Shown here in pieces: positions 12,342 to 23,054 of a DNA stretch of 64,000 nucleotides. Source of the DNA: Vitellaria paradoxa (taxonomy: Eukaryota; Streptophyta; Magnoliopsida; Ericales; Sapotaceae); NCBI GenBank assembly GCA_019916065.1, contig CM034239.1, positions 30,838,419 through 30,902,418 on the forward strand. Reading direction: 5' to 3'. A program made the position numbers and the translations under genes. Below the pieces are notes generated by a model that had not been told where the DNA came from, searched no databases, and saw nothing but the letters and a program-made list of their open reading frames with translations. Position 1 is the stretch's first letter; every line of letters starts with the position of its first letter.

Positions 12342-12645
12342 TGGTTGCATTTGGTTGCCAAAAAAATTCTATTTTTTTGACAATTTTTGCCTTTATTTTA
12401 CAATTGGTAACACTATCAAAAGTTACTAAAAATTTCTCTGACTTTTTACCAAACAATCAAAAGTTACTAAAAATTCTTAAAACTTATTAAAAAAATTCTT
12501 TAACTTTTTATCAAATGTTCAAAATTTATTAAAATTTGTTTGAAATTTTAAATTTTCATTAAACATATAGAAAATTTTAATCATTAAAAATTATTCAAAA
12601 TTTTTAAAAGTTACACTTTTTTTAATGCAAACAAACATACAATTG
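12342..12645. mobile_element. MITE-like element
   Basis: Begins with GGTTGCATTTGGTTGCC and ends with an inverted GCAAACAAACATACA. The inside is built from AAAAGTTACTAAAAATT words shared with the elements at 39173, 44925 and 45960. The target duplication is not clear. Confidence 0.55.
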
Positions 12646-12994
12646 ATTCTTGAAAAGCTAACTTAAAGTACACAGACGACACATGGACAACTATATTAAG
12701 GACAAATTTGAATATCTTCAAAGGACCTTAACACAAGGTATGTTAAAAATATGTACTTGAACTATTATTAAAAAGAAAATTTGGGATCAACATAGTTTAG
12801 AGTATGTCAAATTATAACTTTTGGTAAGCTTCTTCATAGGCTTGATGAAATGTCAAATTATAACTTTTTTTAATTAAAAAAAAACATAAATACATTTAGA
12901 CCGTTGAATTTTAATACAACCCCTAACCACAAGTTACCAAGCTAACATCGGTTGCTCTCCAAATCCCACGTATAAAGAGTGGTATGATAACTTG
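12646..12994. other. Non-coding left flank of the Tat element
   Basis: AT-rich sequence without a recognised gene or repeat, up to the target duplication at 12995. Confidence 0.4.
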
Positions 12995-12999
12995 GTTAT

Positions 13000-13516
13000 T
13001 GATAAATTAGTAAATTTGTCTCCTTCAAATGATCCAATCTGCAACCTGGAATGTGGTTAAGTACACTGGTGTAGTACTTGCTAAAAAGTCTCCGATACTT
13101 AAGTTAGCTTAGGAGTTGAGAGAAAGTATTTTGGCAAAGTTTCAGTAATGTGATGAGTATTGTACCTGAATACTTTTGAAATGCTAGTATAAATAGAGAT
13201 ATGCCTTACATGAGATGGGTGTGCATATGTCACATATCATCATACCTTTTCATCCAATCTAGTGATGCCATGTGTATTACAGATCCCTTGGTTGATTCCT
13301 TGATTAGTTAACTAAAATTGTTTGAGCTAGTGGCACTTTTATAGGAGCATATCTTGGAGCACGTCAGAATGTGGTTACGCATGTGGCCCATAACACAAGC
13401 TATTTTGTCCGTTATGGGGGCCATAACCATTCAAACCTGATCGATATTCCCCTCGGTCAATTCGGTTCAAGTTAGGTCGGTTGAGTAACACTACTCAGTC
13501 AAGAATCACCCTATTA
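13000..13516 (-). mobile_element. 3' LTR of the Tat element
   Basis: Aligns from TGATAAAT at 13000 to CCCTATTA at 13516 with the right LTR. In the first 100 aligned bases I count 20 differences, 19 of them transitions. A TATAAATAG lies at 13188-13196 on the plus strand, which is opposite to the direction of pol. On the minus strand a polypurine tract (GGGGAATTGGGGGCA) lies just outside, at about 13518-13535. Confidence 0.85.
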
Positions 13517-13630
13517 GATGCCCCCAATTCCCCGGCCACATAAGCGGGCAAAGGGGAATCTGACTGTTAGCCCTTTTTGAAATATGCGTGCATTTATGGC
13601 ATAACAGATGTCTCAGACGCATGCGGGTAC

Positions 13631-14104
13631 TTTAAAAGGACGCAACCTTTTTGCCTCCCTACCACACGTTGATTTTATGCAGGCTTGATGCTAGAGTTGT
13701 CATTCCATTATTTTTGAGCCATTGGATTAACTTTTTCTCGCCTAAATCACATTCATTGATTTTGTAAAAATGGATATGTGTGATATACCTACTAAAAAAG
13801 GTCATCAGGACTCATTTGCAAACACTAGAGTTTGTATCTTCATTACCGTAATTGCGATTGAAGCCACTTTCTCTTCTCAAAGTTGCTTCTGCTTTCTTTC
13901 TGGTAAGATTAACTAGCTTATTTCCTATTTTCTTCTTCTGATTTTTATTTTCTTATTATGCTTTGGCTGTGGGTTCACAGTGCTTATTTTCATAAGAAAA
14001 ATCGTAGATTCCCAAATCCTTTAGGATTTGTAGATAACCCCAAATACATCTAATCTATTTTTAGTGGTTTGATTTTTTTGCTATATACTTTTCGTTTGTC
14101 TTAG
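13631..14104 (+). promoter_or_regulatory. Leader region of the antisense ORF
   Basis: Upstream of the plus-strand ORF there is a TATA-like TTTAAAAGG near 13631, then a candidate 5'-UTR intron. Its donor is TG|GTAAGATT (GT at 13913) and its acceptor is TTTGTCTTAG, ending at 14104, 18 bp before the start codon. These are inferences from consensus only. Confidence 0.4.
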
Positions 14105-14122
14105 TTATTCCCTTCTATTGCG

Positions 14123-16176
14123 ATGAGTGACCATGAGAGAGCTGGTGTTAATGGTGAGGAGTTCAATACCAACGGATATGTTTTCACCATGCGTAGAAAT
14201 TCCAGTGTCCCTAGCACTAGTGAACCTTAGGAAATAAATGAGAATATCGGGCGTATTGTCAAAGCCTTTGAGCCTAGTGTTGGGTCCAAACGCCCAAACA
14301 TTGCCATTCCGAACGATGGGGACACATGGTTTGAAGTCATGGGCATAAGGTCTACCATTACTCCAGAAAGGATTTTTAAGCTGACATCTAATTTCTGGTT
14401 CCCTTCAGACCTTATTTATAGAGTTCTTAGGAATGAAAATTCTACTTGTTCACCAATGAGCAACGAAATAATGGTGTACAAGGTAGCATTGTTTAGGGGC
14501 CTTCGGTTCTCTTTACCAAAGTTTGTTTGGAAGATGCTTAGCTACCTCGGTCTTGTCCCTAGATAGATTCCACCTAACAAGTGGCGTATCTTATTAGATA
14601 GTGCAGTGTTCTGGCGAGTTGCCATGGGCCATGAACTATCAGCAACTGAATTCTTACACTTTTATAAAGTGACAGAGAAAGGTTCAGGATTGTGGTACTT
14701 CTCAGCCAGAAAACCTGACTTCAATTTCATTACCCACATGCCTACTTCTTTCTCTAGGGAAGTAGATGGGAATTTCAATCCTAGGAATTAGATAAGGACA
14801 AGAGAAATCGGGTTCCTTGGGTGTGTGGTCAGCTTACATTAAGGGTAAGCCTAGATTTTCCATTTGAATTCCCTTAGCTTTTCCTAAGTCTTAGAGCTCC
14901 GATCTCTTTTTTCAATTTGATCAGCTCAAAAGCAACCCATGCTAACCTAGGAATAGAAAAACCTTCTTCGACTTGCGAAGAAACACAGGGTTCGAGAAGC
15001 CTCTTTTTTTGTAATAACAGAAAATCTTACTCTTTACTTGAAGGGAGCCTTAGCGACTAAATGTGAACAGAATGAGTTCATATATTTATACTTTATCGCT
15101 ATTCATACCTCAACTGTGCTTACAGGATTTCTTTTTCTTTTTAACATAATTCCCCAATTGGCAGAGCTGACTAACGAACCCAAAAGCACATAGAGGAAGA
15201 CGTAGAACATACCAATTGAGCTGATTAAACAGAGATATTTGACATCAACTATCTGGATTGGGTCAATAAGAAACCAGTTGCTCAAGAGGCTTTAGGACAA
15301 TGGGATCCAAAGAAAGCGCAGACCTCAAAATCACCCACACCGCCTCTGAATCAAGTGAAAAGCACTCCTAATCCTCCCTTTCAAACTGAGGTAGTTAGCA
15401 TCTCTTCTTCCCCCTAGGGGAGTTGTTACGAGACCTTCCCAAACTACCGAATCGACTTCACATCCTATTATTTTGGCTAGCAGTAGCAAAAAATGCTCTC
15501 CAGGGTCAACAATATTGAGACGAAATCTTTACAGCGATGTCTAAGCACCAATCTGGTGTTTGATATGAACCATGACCTTTTTAGGGTACGTGCCCATTTT
15601 TTGTTAAATCTTGCTCTTTTATTAGGATTATGTTTGACTTATTTGCATGGTGTAGACTGTGGTCAGATCTCTTGCTGCATATACCCGGTTGGCTAGCACT
15701 AAAAAAGCCCTTCTAGATGAGAGAAAAAAGAATGATAAAATCCTATCCTAGCTAGTAGCCATCAAAGAAGACCTTGCCATCATAAAGATAGAAAAAGTAA
15801 TATCTTACGGTATGAGATCAAAGCTGCTAAGGAGAACAACTGTTTGAAAATTGAAAGTGCAAACCTTCATAGAGAATTGTCGGCGGAAAAAACCCTTAAA
15901 ACAGTAGCCCAAAAGAAGATCAATAAGCTGACTGAAGAACTACAAGAAGCAGGAGAAAAGATAGTGGTTGAATTTAAAACCACTGGGGAATATCAGGCCT
16001 TACTCCTCCCTATCTTCATGCAAGGATTTGATCATACTAAGGACAAATTATTTGCATCCTTCCCTGATCTAGACATCTCTAGGATCAAGCCAGGCAATGC
16101 CACAGCTCCCGAGGAATCAGAAGAAGAGAATAAAGAACATGATCCTAATCAAGTCAAAAAGGGAAATGATGTCTAA
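14123..16176 (+). pseudogene. Antisense ORF of the Tat element (PF04195-like)
   Basis: This reading frame runs opposite to gag-pol. Exon 1 starts with ATG at 14123 and keeps one frame to 14791 with only two internal stops (TAG at 14228 and 14564). Its segment LFRGLRFSLPKFVWKMLSYL, then PPNKWRILLDSAVFWR, ends with GLWYFSARKP. This is the pattern of the plant family annotated as 'putative gypsy type transposon' (Transposase_28). After a frameshift near 14780 it reads DKDKRNRVPWVCGQLTLR to a GTAAGC donor near 14846. A second block at about 15195-15410 (INYLDWVNKKPVAQEALGQW) and a last one at 15844-16176 follow. The last block is coiled-coil rich (KTVAQKKINKLTEELQEAGE) and ends in an acidic tail after LFASFPDLDISRIK. 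Exon joins between blocks are inferred. The function is unknown; it is not a proven transposase. Confidence 0.7.
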
Positions 16177-16498
16177 GAGACAAAACATGCTGAAAAGACC
16201 ACTTAGCATGTTGTTAGCATGACAAATGTTTAAACACCCTTCTCCCCATATTTTTCATCTTAAGAACCAAATATTGAACTATATAATCTTCTAGTTTTTG
16301 ATGGATTAGATTTTTATTTTTCCAGTGTGTCAGACATTTAACTTTAATCGTTCATAGATATTTTCATAAGACATTTGGTTTGTATTATTTAAGTTACCTT
16401 GCTCGATTTTGTATATTAGGTGCTCATCTTTGACCATCTTTAATATTAGTCTTGTGAACAGAGCAGTATTTCTTTAATATTTTTATCCTTCAACTTTA
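16177..16498. other. Non-coding spacer in the Tat element
   Basis: AT-rich sequence between the end of the antisense ORF and the 106-bp array. No gene seen. Confidence 0.45.
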
Positions 16499-16995
16499 CT
16501 CTACCTGGCCTTATGAGCTGAGTAGGGTCTTCACTCTGTTCCATCTCGTCAACCAAGCAGGAAGTTTGCTACTTTTGGGCATTGGTCTCATGAGCCATTT
16601 TTACCCTGCCCGACCTCATGAGCCAAGCAAGATCTTTACTCTATTCAGTCACATGAACTGAGAATGATTTATTTGCCATTCTTGGTGCTAGCCTTGTGAG
16701 CCATCTTCACTCTACTTAGCCACGTGAGCCGAGTAAGATCTTCACTTTGCTCGGTCACGTGAACCGAGCAAGATTTCTTTATTATTTTTGGCGCTAGCCT
16801 CGTGAGCCATTTTCATTCTGCTCAGCCTTATAATCTAAGCGAGATCTTCACTCTACTCAGTCACGTGAAATGAGTGGGATTTCTTCACCATTTTTGTTGC
16901 TGCCATCATAACCCATCTTTACTTTGCTCAGCCACGTAAGCTAAGCAGAATTTTTGTTCTGGTCGGTCACATAAATCGAGCAGGATTTCCAACTT
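16499..16995 (+). repeat. 106-bp tandem array with palindromic core
   Basis: Five units start at about 16499, 16604, 16710, 16816 and 16922, so the period is 105, 106, 106 and 106 bp; the last unit is partial. Each holds two copies of a G/C-rich inverted motif. The best example, at 16749-16769, is GCTCGGT-CACGTGA-ACCGAGC, a perfect 7-bp inverted repeat around a G-box. The array lies between integrase and the antisense ORF, the non-coding 3' region where Tat and Ogre elements are known to accumulate tandem repeats. Confidence 0.85.
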
Positions 16996-17119
16996 TATCT
17001 CTCCTACATCAAAGCTTATAGAAAAGATAAATTTAATTAATAAATCTTTTAAAAAAATTACATTATTTCCAACTCATCGTAGTATCTCCTCAAATGCTCT
17101 ACATGCTATTGATGTGATA

Positions 17120-18224
17120 GCTCTTTCCCCTAAAAATTCTTAGCCTGTAGGTTCTTTTTTTGGCAGACCCTAACACTTCGTACGGCCTTTCCCAATTTAG
17201 CCCAAGCTTTTCTTCCTAAGCATTTCTTATCGATTGATTCACCCATTTTAGCACTAGATCTCCTGGCTCAAAATCCCTCAGACGGACTCTAGAATTGTGA
17301 TACTGGTGCATTCTCTGCTGATAAGATGCCATCCTAATTGCAGCTTGTAATCTTTTTTCTTCCAACAAGTTAATCTCTTCGGGCATTATGTCATTGTTTT
17401 CTTCTTGATTGAAATTTTGCACTCTAAGGCTGGGAAGCCCAATTTCAACTGGGATTATTGCCCCCATACCAAATGTGAGAGAGAACAGTGTCTAGCCAGG
17501 TGCAACCCTTTTGGTCATTCTGTATGCCCGTACAGTATTAGGAAGTTCTTCTGCCCATTGGCCTTTAGTTCTATCCAATCGTATCTTAATGACCTTAAGG
17601 AGAGAACGGTTTGTAGCTTCTACCTGGCCATTAGCTTAGGGATGTTCAGGCATCAATAATGGTGGCTGATACCCAATTTTTGCACAATCCATCGAACTGC
17701 CTTCCCTCAAACTGCTTGCCATTATCTGTAATTATCATCCTAGTGATCCTTAACTGGTAGACTATGCTTTGTCATCGGAATTTCCCTATGTTTTGCTCAG
17801 TTACAGTTGGTAAGGCCTTTGCTTCCACCCATTTGGTAAAGTAATTAATAGGTACCATTGCAAATTTTCTTTGCCCTTTCACCAGAAGTAGTGGGCCAAC
17901 TATATCAATTCCCCATTGAGCGAAAGGCTACGAGCTTTGGATTGGCGTTAACTCCTGAGCTAGTTAACTTAGGATATTGGCGAATCTCTGGCATTCGTCA
18001 TACCTTTTCACAAACTCCCAAGCATCTTTCTTTACGGTGGGCCAGTAATATCTAGCTCTTAAGATTTTCTTAGCTAAAGCCTTTGCTCCCGATTGGTTAC
18101 CACAAACTCCTTCATGAATCTCCCTCATGACATAATTGGCTTCCCCATCATTGACACACCTGAGCAATGGAGAGGCATGCCCTCTTCTATATGGAGTCCC
18201 GTCGATTAAGAAATACTTACTCAC
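17120..18224 (-). pseudogene. Integrase of the Tat element (broken)
   Basis: On the minus strand, starting at 18224, the zinc-binding end reads ILRARYYWPTVKKDAWEFV, then KRYDECQRFANIL. It is followed by the core with INYFTKWVEAKALPT near 17830 and IITDNGKQFEG near 17735, whose DNG carries a catalytic Asp. The C-terminal part (17216-17467) has AIIPVEIGLPSLRVQNFN, then RMASYQQRM and VRLRDFEPGDLVL, the usual chromatin-binding-side module of this lineage. Several stops and frame shifts separate the blocks. The tail runs to about 17120. Confidence 0.8.
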
Positions 18225-18289
18225 ACAAAACTGGACCCATCTTGCTTCGTTCTTTTCATCCGGTAGGATATTATTTTTAAGAATTTTCT

Positions 18290-18800
18290 AATCGGTCTTG
18301 CCCATTCTACATCTGCCTCAGTCTGGTTAACCTCTGGTGTTTAGATGCTCAGGGAATTCAATACCTTAAATGGAACATCTAGATTTGTTTCCCCCGAGGA
18401 CATAATTCTAGCAAGTCGATTTGCTTCTTCATTCTGTATTCTGATAATTCTTTGCAGCTGGAACTTGGTGAACTTTCGGTGAGGTTTTTTGCCATTTGAC
18501 AGTATTCAACCATGTTTTCTCCCCTTGCCTTGTAGTCTACAAAGACTTGTTCCACCATCAGTTGTGAATCACTCCTTATAGTTATCTACTCTGCCCCCAT
18601 TGGCCAAGTGATCCAGAGACTAATGAGCAATACCTCGTACTCTGCTTCATTTTTCAAGGTAGGAAACCTAAATGGAAGTGCATACTCTATTTATGGCCAT
18701 GGAAGGGGAGATAAAGATAATACCTGCACCTAATGGTTTGGGTAAAAGACCCATCAACGTTAAAGACCCATGTTTGTTTAGCGTTCGCTTCTTCAGGTGG
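18290..18800 (-). pseudogene. Second, archaeal-type RNase H of the Tat element (broken)
   Basis: Downstream of the RT-linked RNase H, the minus strand reads QTWVFNVDGSF near 18760, then HFHLGFLP, a V-H-N equivalent of the SDSQLVVNQ block, and GEKTWLNTVKWQ. The order matches the extra RNase H that defines Tat elements (W-L-VDGSS, LRLGF-ATNNEAEYEA, SDSQL, ENM-EYL). Only parts remain in frame. Confidence 0.65.
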
Positions 18801-18869
18801 GTTGTCTAGGTGGGTAGTAAATTTTGGAATAAAATCTGCTGCTGCCTGCTCCTTTATTACTGTCCACAG

Positions 18870-19112
18870 TCAGTATTCGATGCCGAATTGGCTCAATTTG
18901 ACTGACCATTTAACCAATCTGCTAGAGGTCTTTGGTTTGTGTAGTATGTTCTTCAAGGGTTGGTAAGTAAGCATTACAATCGTATGGGCCTGAAAATAAG
19001 CTCTAAGTAACTTGGTTACTCTTACAAGAGCAAGGGCCATTAATTCCACCTTTGGATACTGCTTCGCTGCCCCTCGAAGGGCTTTGCTCATGTAGTAAAC
19101 TAGCTTTTGCAC
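18870..19112 (-). pseudogene. RT-linked RNase H fragment of the Tat element
   Basis: An open stretch of 80 codons reads QKLVYYMSKALRGAAKQYPK, then VELMALALV, VMLTYQPLKNILHKP and RLVKWSVKLSQFGIEY. This is the standard tail of the gypsy RT/RNase H region (YYVSKAL--AE-RYP--EKLALALV, L--ILH-P--SGRL-KWAIELSEFDI-Y). It is in frame across this piece but bounded by stops. Confidence 0.85.
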
Positions 19113-19299
19113 TATTTTTTTTCCTCAAACAATGGTTGAACTCACAGCTATAGCAGACACTAAAAGGTACAAGTACATTTCCTCCCCTGGAATGGTTTGG
19201 CTGAGCAATGGAACTACTCAAAGATATTGTTTCAGCTGTTGGAATGCCACTGCGCATTCATCTATCCATTCAAATGCTTTTCCTCAACACTTTAAAGAA

Positions 19300-20419
19300 A
19301 TGATGATACTTATCCATTGATCGGGATATAAATCTGTTAAAAGCTACTACTTAGCCAGCTAGTTTCTGTACTTCTTTTATTGTTCTTGGGGTTACATCTC
19401 CATTATGGCTCTAACCTTCTTTAGATTTGCTTCGATTCCTCGACTGAACACCATAAAGCTAAGAAATTTGCCAAATGCCACCTCAAATGCATACTTAGCT
19501 AGGATTAGCTTCATTTTATATTTCCTTAAGGTATCAAAGGTTTCCTTCAAGTTGGCAATGTGGGATTTCGCTTGTTTACTCTCACAAGTATATCATCAAC
19601 GTACACTTCCACATTCCTTCTGACCTGATTTTTGAACATTCTATTCATCAACCTCTGAAACGTTGCTCCAGCATTTTCAAGGCCAAATGATATAACGTTA
19701 TAGCAGTAAAGCCTTGATTAGTATTAAGCGCCGTGTGCTCTCAGCATGCTCAACTATTTTTATTTAATTATATCCAAAGAATGCTTCTATAAGGGACAGT
19801 AACTCGTGCCCGGCTGTGGAGTCAACCAACAAATCGATTGACGGTAGGGGAAAACTATCCTTTGGGCATGCCTTATTAAGGTCGGCAAAGTCTACACACA
19901 TCCTCCACTTACTATTCAATTTCTTTACCATGACTACATTCGATAGCCAATCAGGATATTGAACCTCCCAAATAAATCCTGCTTTAAGCAACTTGTCAAC
20001 CTCCCAGGCTATTGCGTCATTCCATTGAGGAGCAAATATTCTTCTCTTTTGCTTTATTGGCTTTGCCCCGGTGAAATGTTCAAATGATGAGCTGTGATTT
20101 TAGCGTTAGTGCCTGGCATATCATCGTGAGACCAATCGAAGAAGTCGGCATTGTCTACTAAAAATTTTCGCAGCTTTTCTTTTAAGGGCTTGTGCATTCC
20201 CAACCCTAGCTTGACAACTTTGTTCTGACCAGGAGCTGCCACCCAGATATCCTTTAGCTCATCCACTAACTCTTCTCGTTTGAGTTTTTCCTCATCTCTA
20301 ACCTTCAATTCTTCAACAACTAGTGTCTCCTTGCTTAATTCTGCCTTGAGAGAGGATACGTAACTTTCTCTAGCGGCTTTCTGGTCACCCCTCGCACATC
20401 CCACGCCATTATCGATCAA
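19300..20419 (-). pseudogene. Reverse transcriptase of the Tat element (broken)
   Basis: From 20419 the minus strand gives the pre-RT linker (ELKDIWVAAPGQNKVVKLG, FLVDNADFFDWSHDDMPG). Then comes the RT core: VQYPDWLSNVVMVKK and WRMCVDFADLNKACPKDSFP with LPSIDLLVDSTAGHELLS in 19764-19991. SFGLENAGATFQRLMNRMFK follows after a frame change, and the catalytic YVDD lies at 19592-19603. The active-site text is intact, but stops and at least one frameshift (near 19760) disconnect the blocks. Confidence 0.85.
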
Positions 20420-20472
20420 AAATTTGACTCAAAGATAGTATGTGGATGTGACCGCCTTGAATTTGCTAAGGG

Positions 20473-20754
20473 TCATCCTCCTAATATAGTATTGTACGCT
20501 GAGGGGCAGTCAACTATCAAAAAATTAATCATCTTTATTGCTTGGTGTGGCTCTTCTCCCAATGTAACTAGTAAAACCATGAACTTGAAAGGGGTCACTC
20601 GATCTCCAGTGAATCTAACAAGGGGTGACGACACTGGCTGTGACTTTTCTTTCCCGATCTTCATCTTTTCAAATGCCCCCCAGTGCAAGATATCCACCGA
20701 ACTTCCGCTGTCGACCAAAATTCTCCCAATCTTGAAGTTTGCAATTACTAACAA
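20473..20754 (-). pseudogene. Aspartic protease domain of the Tat element
   Basis: The 93-codon open stretch contains the active-site motif LVDSGSSVDIL (DSGSS, as usual in plant gypsy elements). It is followed by FKFMVLLVTLGEEPHQAIKM and the flap-side NFLIVDCPSAYNTILGG. It is preceded by gag and followed by the RT linker, as expected. Confidence 0.85.
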
Positions 20755-20829
20755 AATGACTAGGGGGTCATCATGTAGCTGGCATACCTTCTTAGCCTTT
20801 TTTTTTAGTGAAAGTGATTGGTTGTTGAT

Positions 20830-22470
20830 CTAGTCTGGCTTTCTTGCTTGGTTGATCGGCCTTAAAGACTTGTCGAGTCTTGCTTGCCTCTCGGGCGTAC
20901 TTCTTCCTCGCATTAGAGGATTCTCCTCTAGTTTCGAATCCTCCTATAATGACTTAGACCTCCCCTATTAGTTATTGATTTTGTCTCATTCAGTTAGGGT
21001 TTTTTCATTCAGGACTCCTCCAAGTGCCACTCCTCCGTTTAGCCCTTCTATTCTGCTCTTGACCGGTAACAAATCTGTCAAGTCTTCCCCTTCAAATTAA
21101 TTCTTCAACTTGTCACTTCAGATCGTAACAATCATCTGTGTCATGTCTATGATCCCTATGGAATTTGCAATACTTCACCCGAGACTTTTTATCGGCAGGT
21201 GTTTTTAACTTCTCTAGCTACCTCAAGACCAGATCATTTTGAATCTCGAGAACACATTCTCCAATCTGGCGTCCAGAGGAGTAAAGTTTTGATCGACGTC
21301 AACATACTATCCTCCGCCTCACTCTAGTCGGCATTTATATCTATGGTTTTTTTAGCTTCCCATGTCTCGAGCATCCTTAGACTCGTTTGGCATTTTCTTG
21401 TCAATTTGGAAGTGCATGTTCCATCATTCTCTCGCTTTGCCTATAAACCATCTTCCATATCGATGTACTTTTAAGCTCAAATTATCAGCTCAACCATATC
21501 GGTAGGAGGTTTCTTCAGTAGTGAGACTGTGAATCTAGGTGTTCTTCAACCATTCATGAACGCGGTGACTGCTTTCTTATCGTCAGCCTCATCCACCTCT
21601 AATATTCCCATGTTGAATCACCCTATATACTCCTTAAGCACCTTGTCTTTTCCTTGCCTAATCGTCAAAAGATGGGTGGTTGGCCTTCTTTGCCTTTACC
21701 CCCCAATAAGATATCTAATGAAAAGCATATTGAGCTAAGCAAAATTAGTGATGGTACCAAGCTTTATCATTTTGAACCACAGTCTTGTTGGGTCTTTAAG
21801 CCTTACCAAAAACACTTAGCACTTGATCTCATTAGGATATACTTGAATGTGCATTAATGTTTTATGTCTCCAAATGATCGAAAAGATCCTTCGACCCTTC
21901 AAAGGAATCCAGTGTAGGCATCTTAATCTTTGGTGGCAATAGACAAGTCATCATAGCCTGGGAGAATGGAGAATTAGTCTTACTAATCATGTCATCCACC
22001 ATATACGATGCTTTGACAGCCACGAGAACTCCTTGCATTTGCTCATATATGGCTCTTGTTGGTTCTTCCTAGGGGTTAACACTGTCATCTTTTACACTAG
22101 CAGCCTCTGTTCGCAACATCTTAGGACGGCCGCCTCCTGCATCTTTAGCACAAACTGTCTTGCTCCTTGGATGAGACTCCTCTGCTTATCTATTGGGGAC
22201 TTTATTTTCTCCTACAACACTGCTCCCGTTCGCCCTATAAGCGTCACCATTGCCCCCTCTGTTCACTTCAACATCTCCTCCTCTATCTCCGCCATTAGCA
22301 AGAGGATCTACCACTGGAGGGACGTCAATGGGAATAGCATTTACCCATTAGAGCAATGCTTGATTTTGAGCCATTACCATCTGCATGGCTGCCATCATCT
22401 CAACCATCTGCCTCTCCATGACGGTAATTCTTTCACTATTCTAGTTCTCCATCTCGCCTTCTAATTGTGA
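20830..22470 (-). pseudogene. gag of the Tat element (broken)
   Basis: From about 22470 down, the minus strand reads ERITVMERQMVEMMAAMQMV, then VVDPLANGGDRGG. Next is the capsid-like core: SPFSQAMMTCLLPPKIKMPT, DSFEGSKDLFDHLETYK near 21880-21990 and RLWFKMIKL near 21770. A zinc-knuckle-like CKFHRDHRHDTDDCYDL lies near 21118-21165. The pattern is retrotransposon gag (PF03732) with the short C-x2-H knuckle common in this lineage. Stops and frameshifts are frequent. The plus-strand open stretch at 22033-22464 is only its antisense shadow. Confidence 0.75.
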
Positions 22471-22549
22471 TTCCAATTGTGTGTTTATACTAGACTTGAT
22501 TTGGACCATAAAAAGATATGAGAAAATAGTTCCTACAGACGGTGCCAAC

Positions 22550-23049
22550 TGATAAATCAATGAATTCGTCTCCTCCAAATGATCCAATCCGCAGCCTGGA
22601 ATGTAGTTAAGTACACCGGTGTGATGCCTACCAAAGAGTCTCTAATGATTAAATTAGATTAGGAGTTGAGAGAAAATATTTTTATAGAGTTTTAATAAAG
22701 TGATGAGCATTGTACTTGAATACTTGTGAAATGCTGGTATAAATAGAGATATGGAGCCTTACAAGAGATGGGTGTGTGTGTGTGTGTGTTACATATCATC
22801 ATACCTTTTCATCCAATCCAGTGATGCCACGTGTATTGTATATCTGTAAGTTGATTCCTTGATTAGTTAGCTAAAACCATTTGAAGGTAATGGCACTATT
22901 ATAGGCATATATCCTGGAGCTCGTGACATAAGCCATTTTGTCTGTTATGGGGGGTCATGACCATTTAGACCTGATCGACATTCCCCTTAGTCAGTCGATT
23001 CGGGTCAGGTCGGTCGGATAACATTGCTCAATTAGGAATCACCCTGTTA
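22550..23049 (-). mobile_element. 5' LTR of the Tat element
   Basis: Partner of 13000-13516. The minus-strand LTR would start TAACAGGGTGATTCC and end TTGATTTATCA, directly before the primer site. It contains TATAAATAG on the plus strand at 22738-22746 and a (GT)n run near 22767-22790 that is absent from the other LTR. Confidence 0.85.
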
Positions 23050-23054
23050 GTTAT

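Larger units (their letters stand above)
12995..23054 (-). mobile_element. Tat-lineage Ty3/gypsy retrotransposon, full length but decayed
   Basis: Two LTRs (13000-13516 and 22550-23049) lie between GTTAT at 12995-12999 and GTTAT at 23050-23054, a 5-bp target duplication. The coding strand is minus, so the right LTR is the 5' LTR. Next to it on the minus strand is a primer-site-like GTTGGCACCGTCTGTAGG, close to the TGGCGCCGTCTGTGGG seen in Tat elements. The order is gag, protease, RT, RNase H, second (archaeal-type) RNase H, integrase, tandem repeat array, antisense ORF, polypurine tract, LTR. The dual RNase H and the antisense ORF between pol and the 3' LTR are both Tat/Grande-type traits. 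Stops and frameshifts are scattered throughout, so it is not autonomous now. Confidence 0.9.

Noticed and set aside
20492..20833. 113-codon open stretch on the plus strand
   Set aside because: Antisense shadow of the protease domain with the DSGSS motif.
22033..22464. 143-codon open stretch on the plus strand
   Set aside because: It is antisense to the gag N-terminus of the Tat element; the minus strand gives recognisable gag text in the same place.
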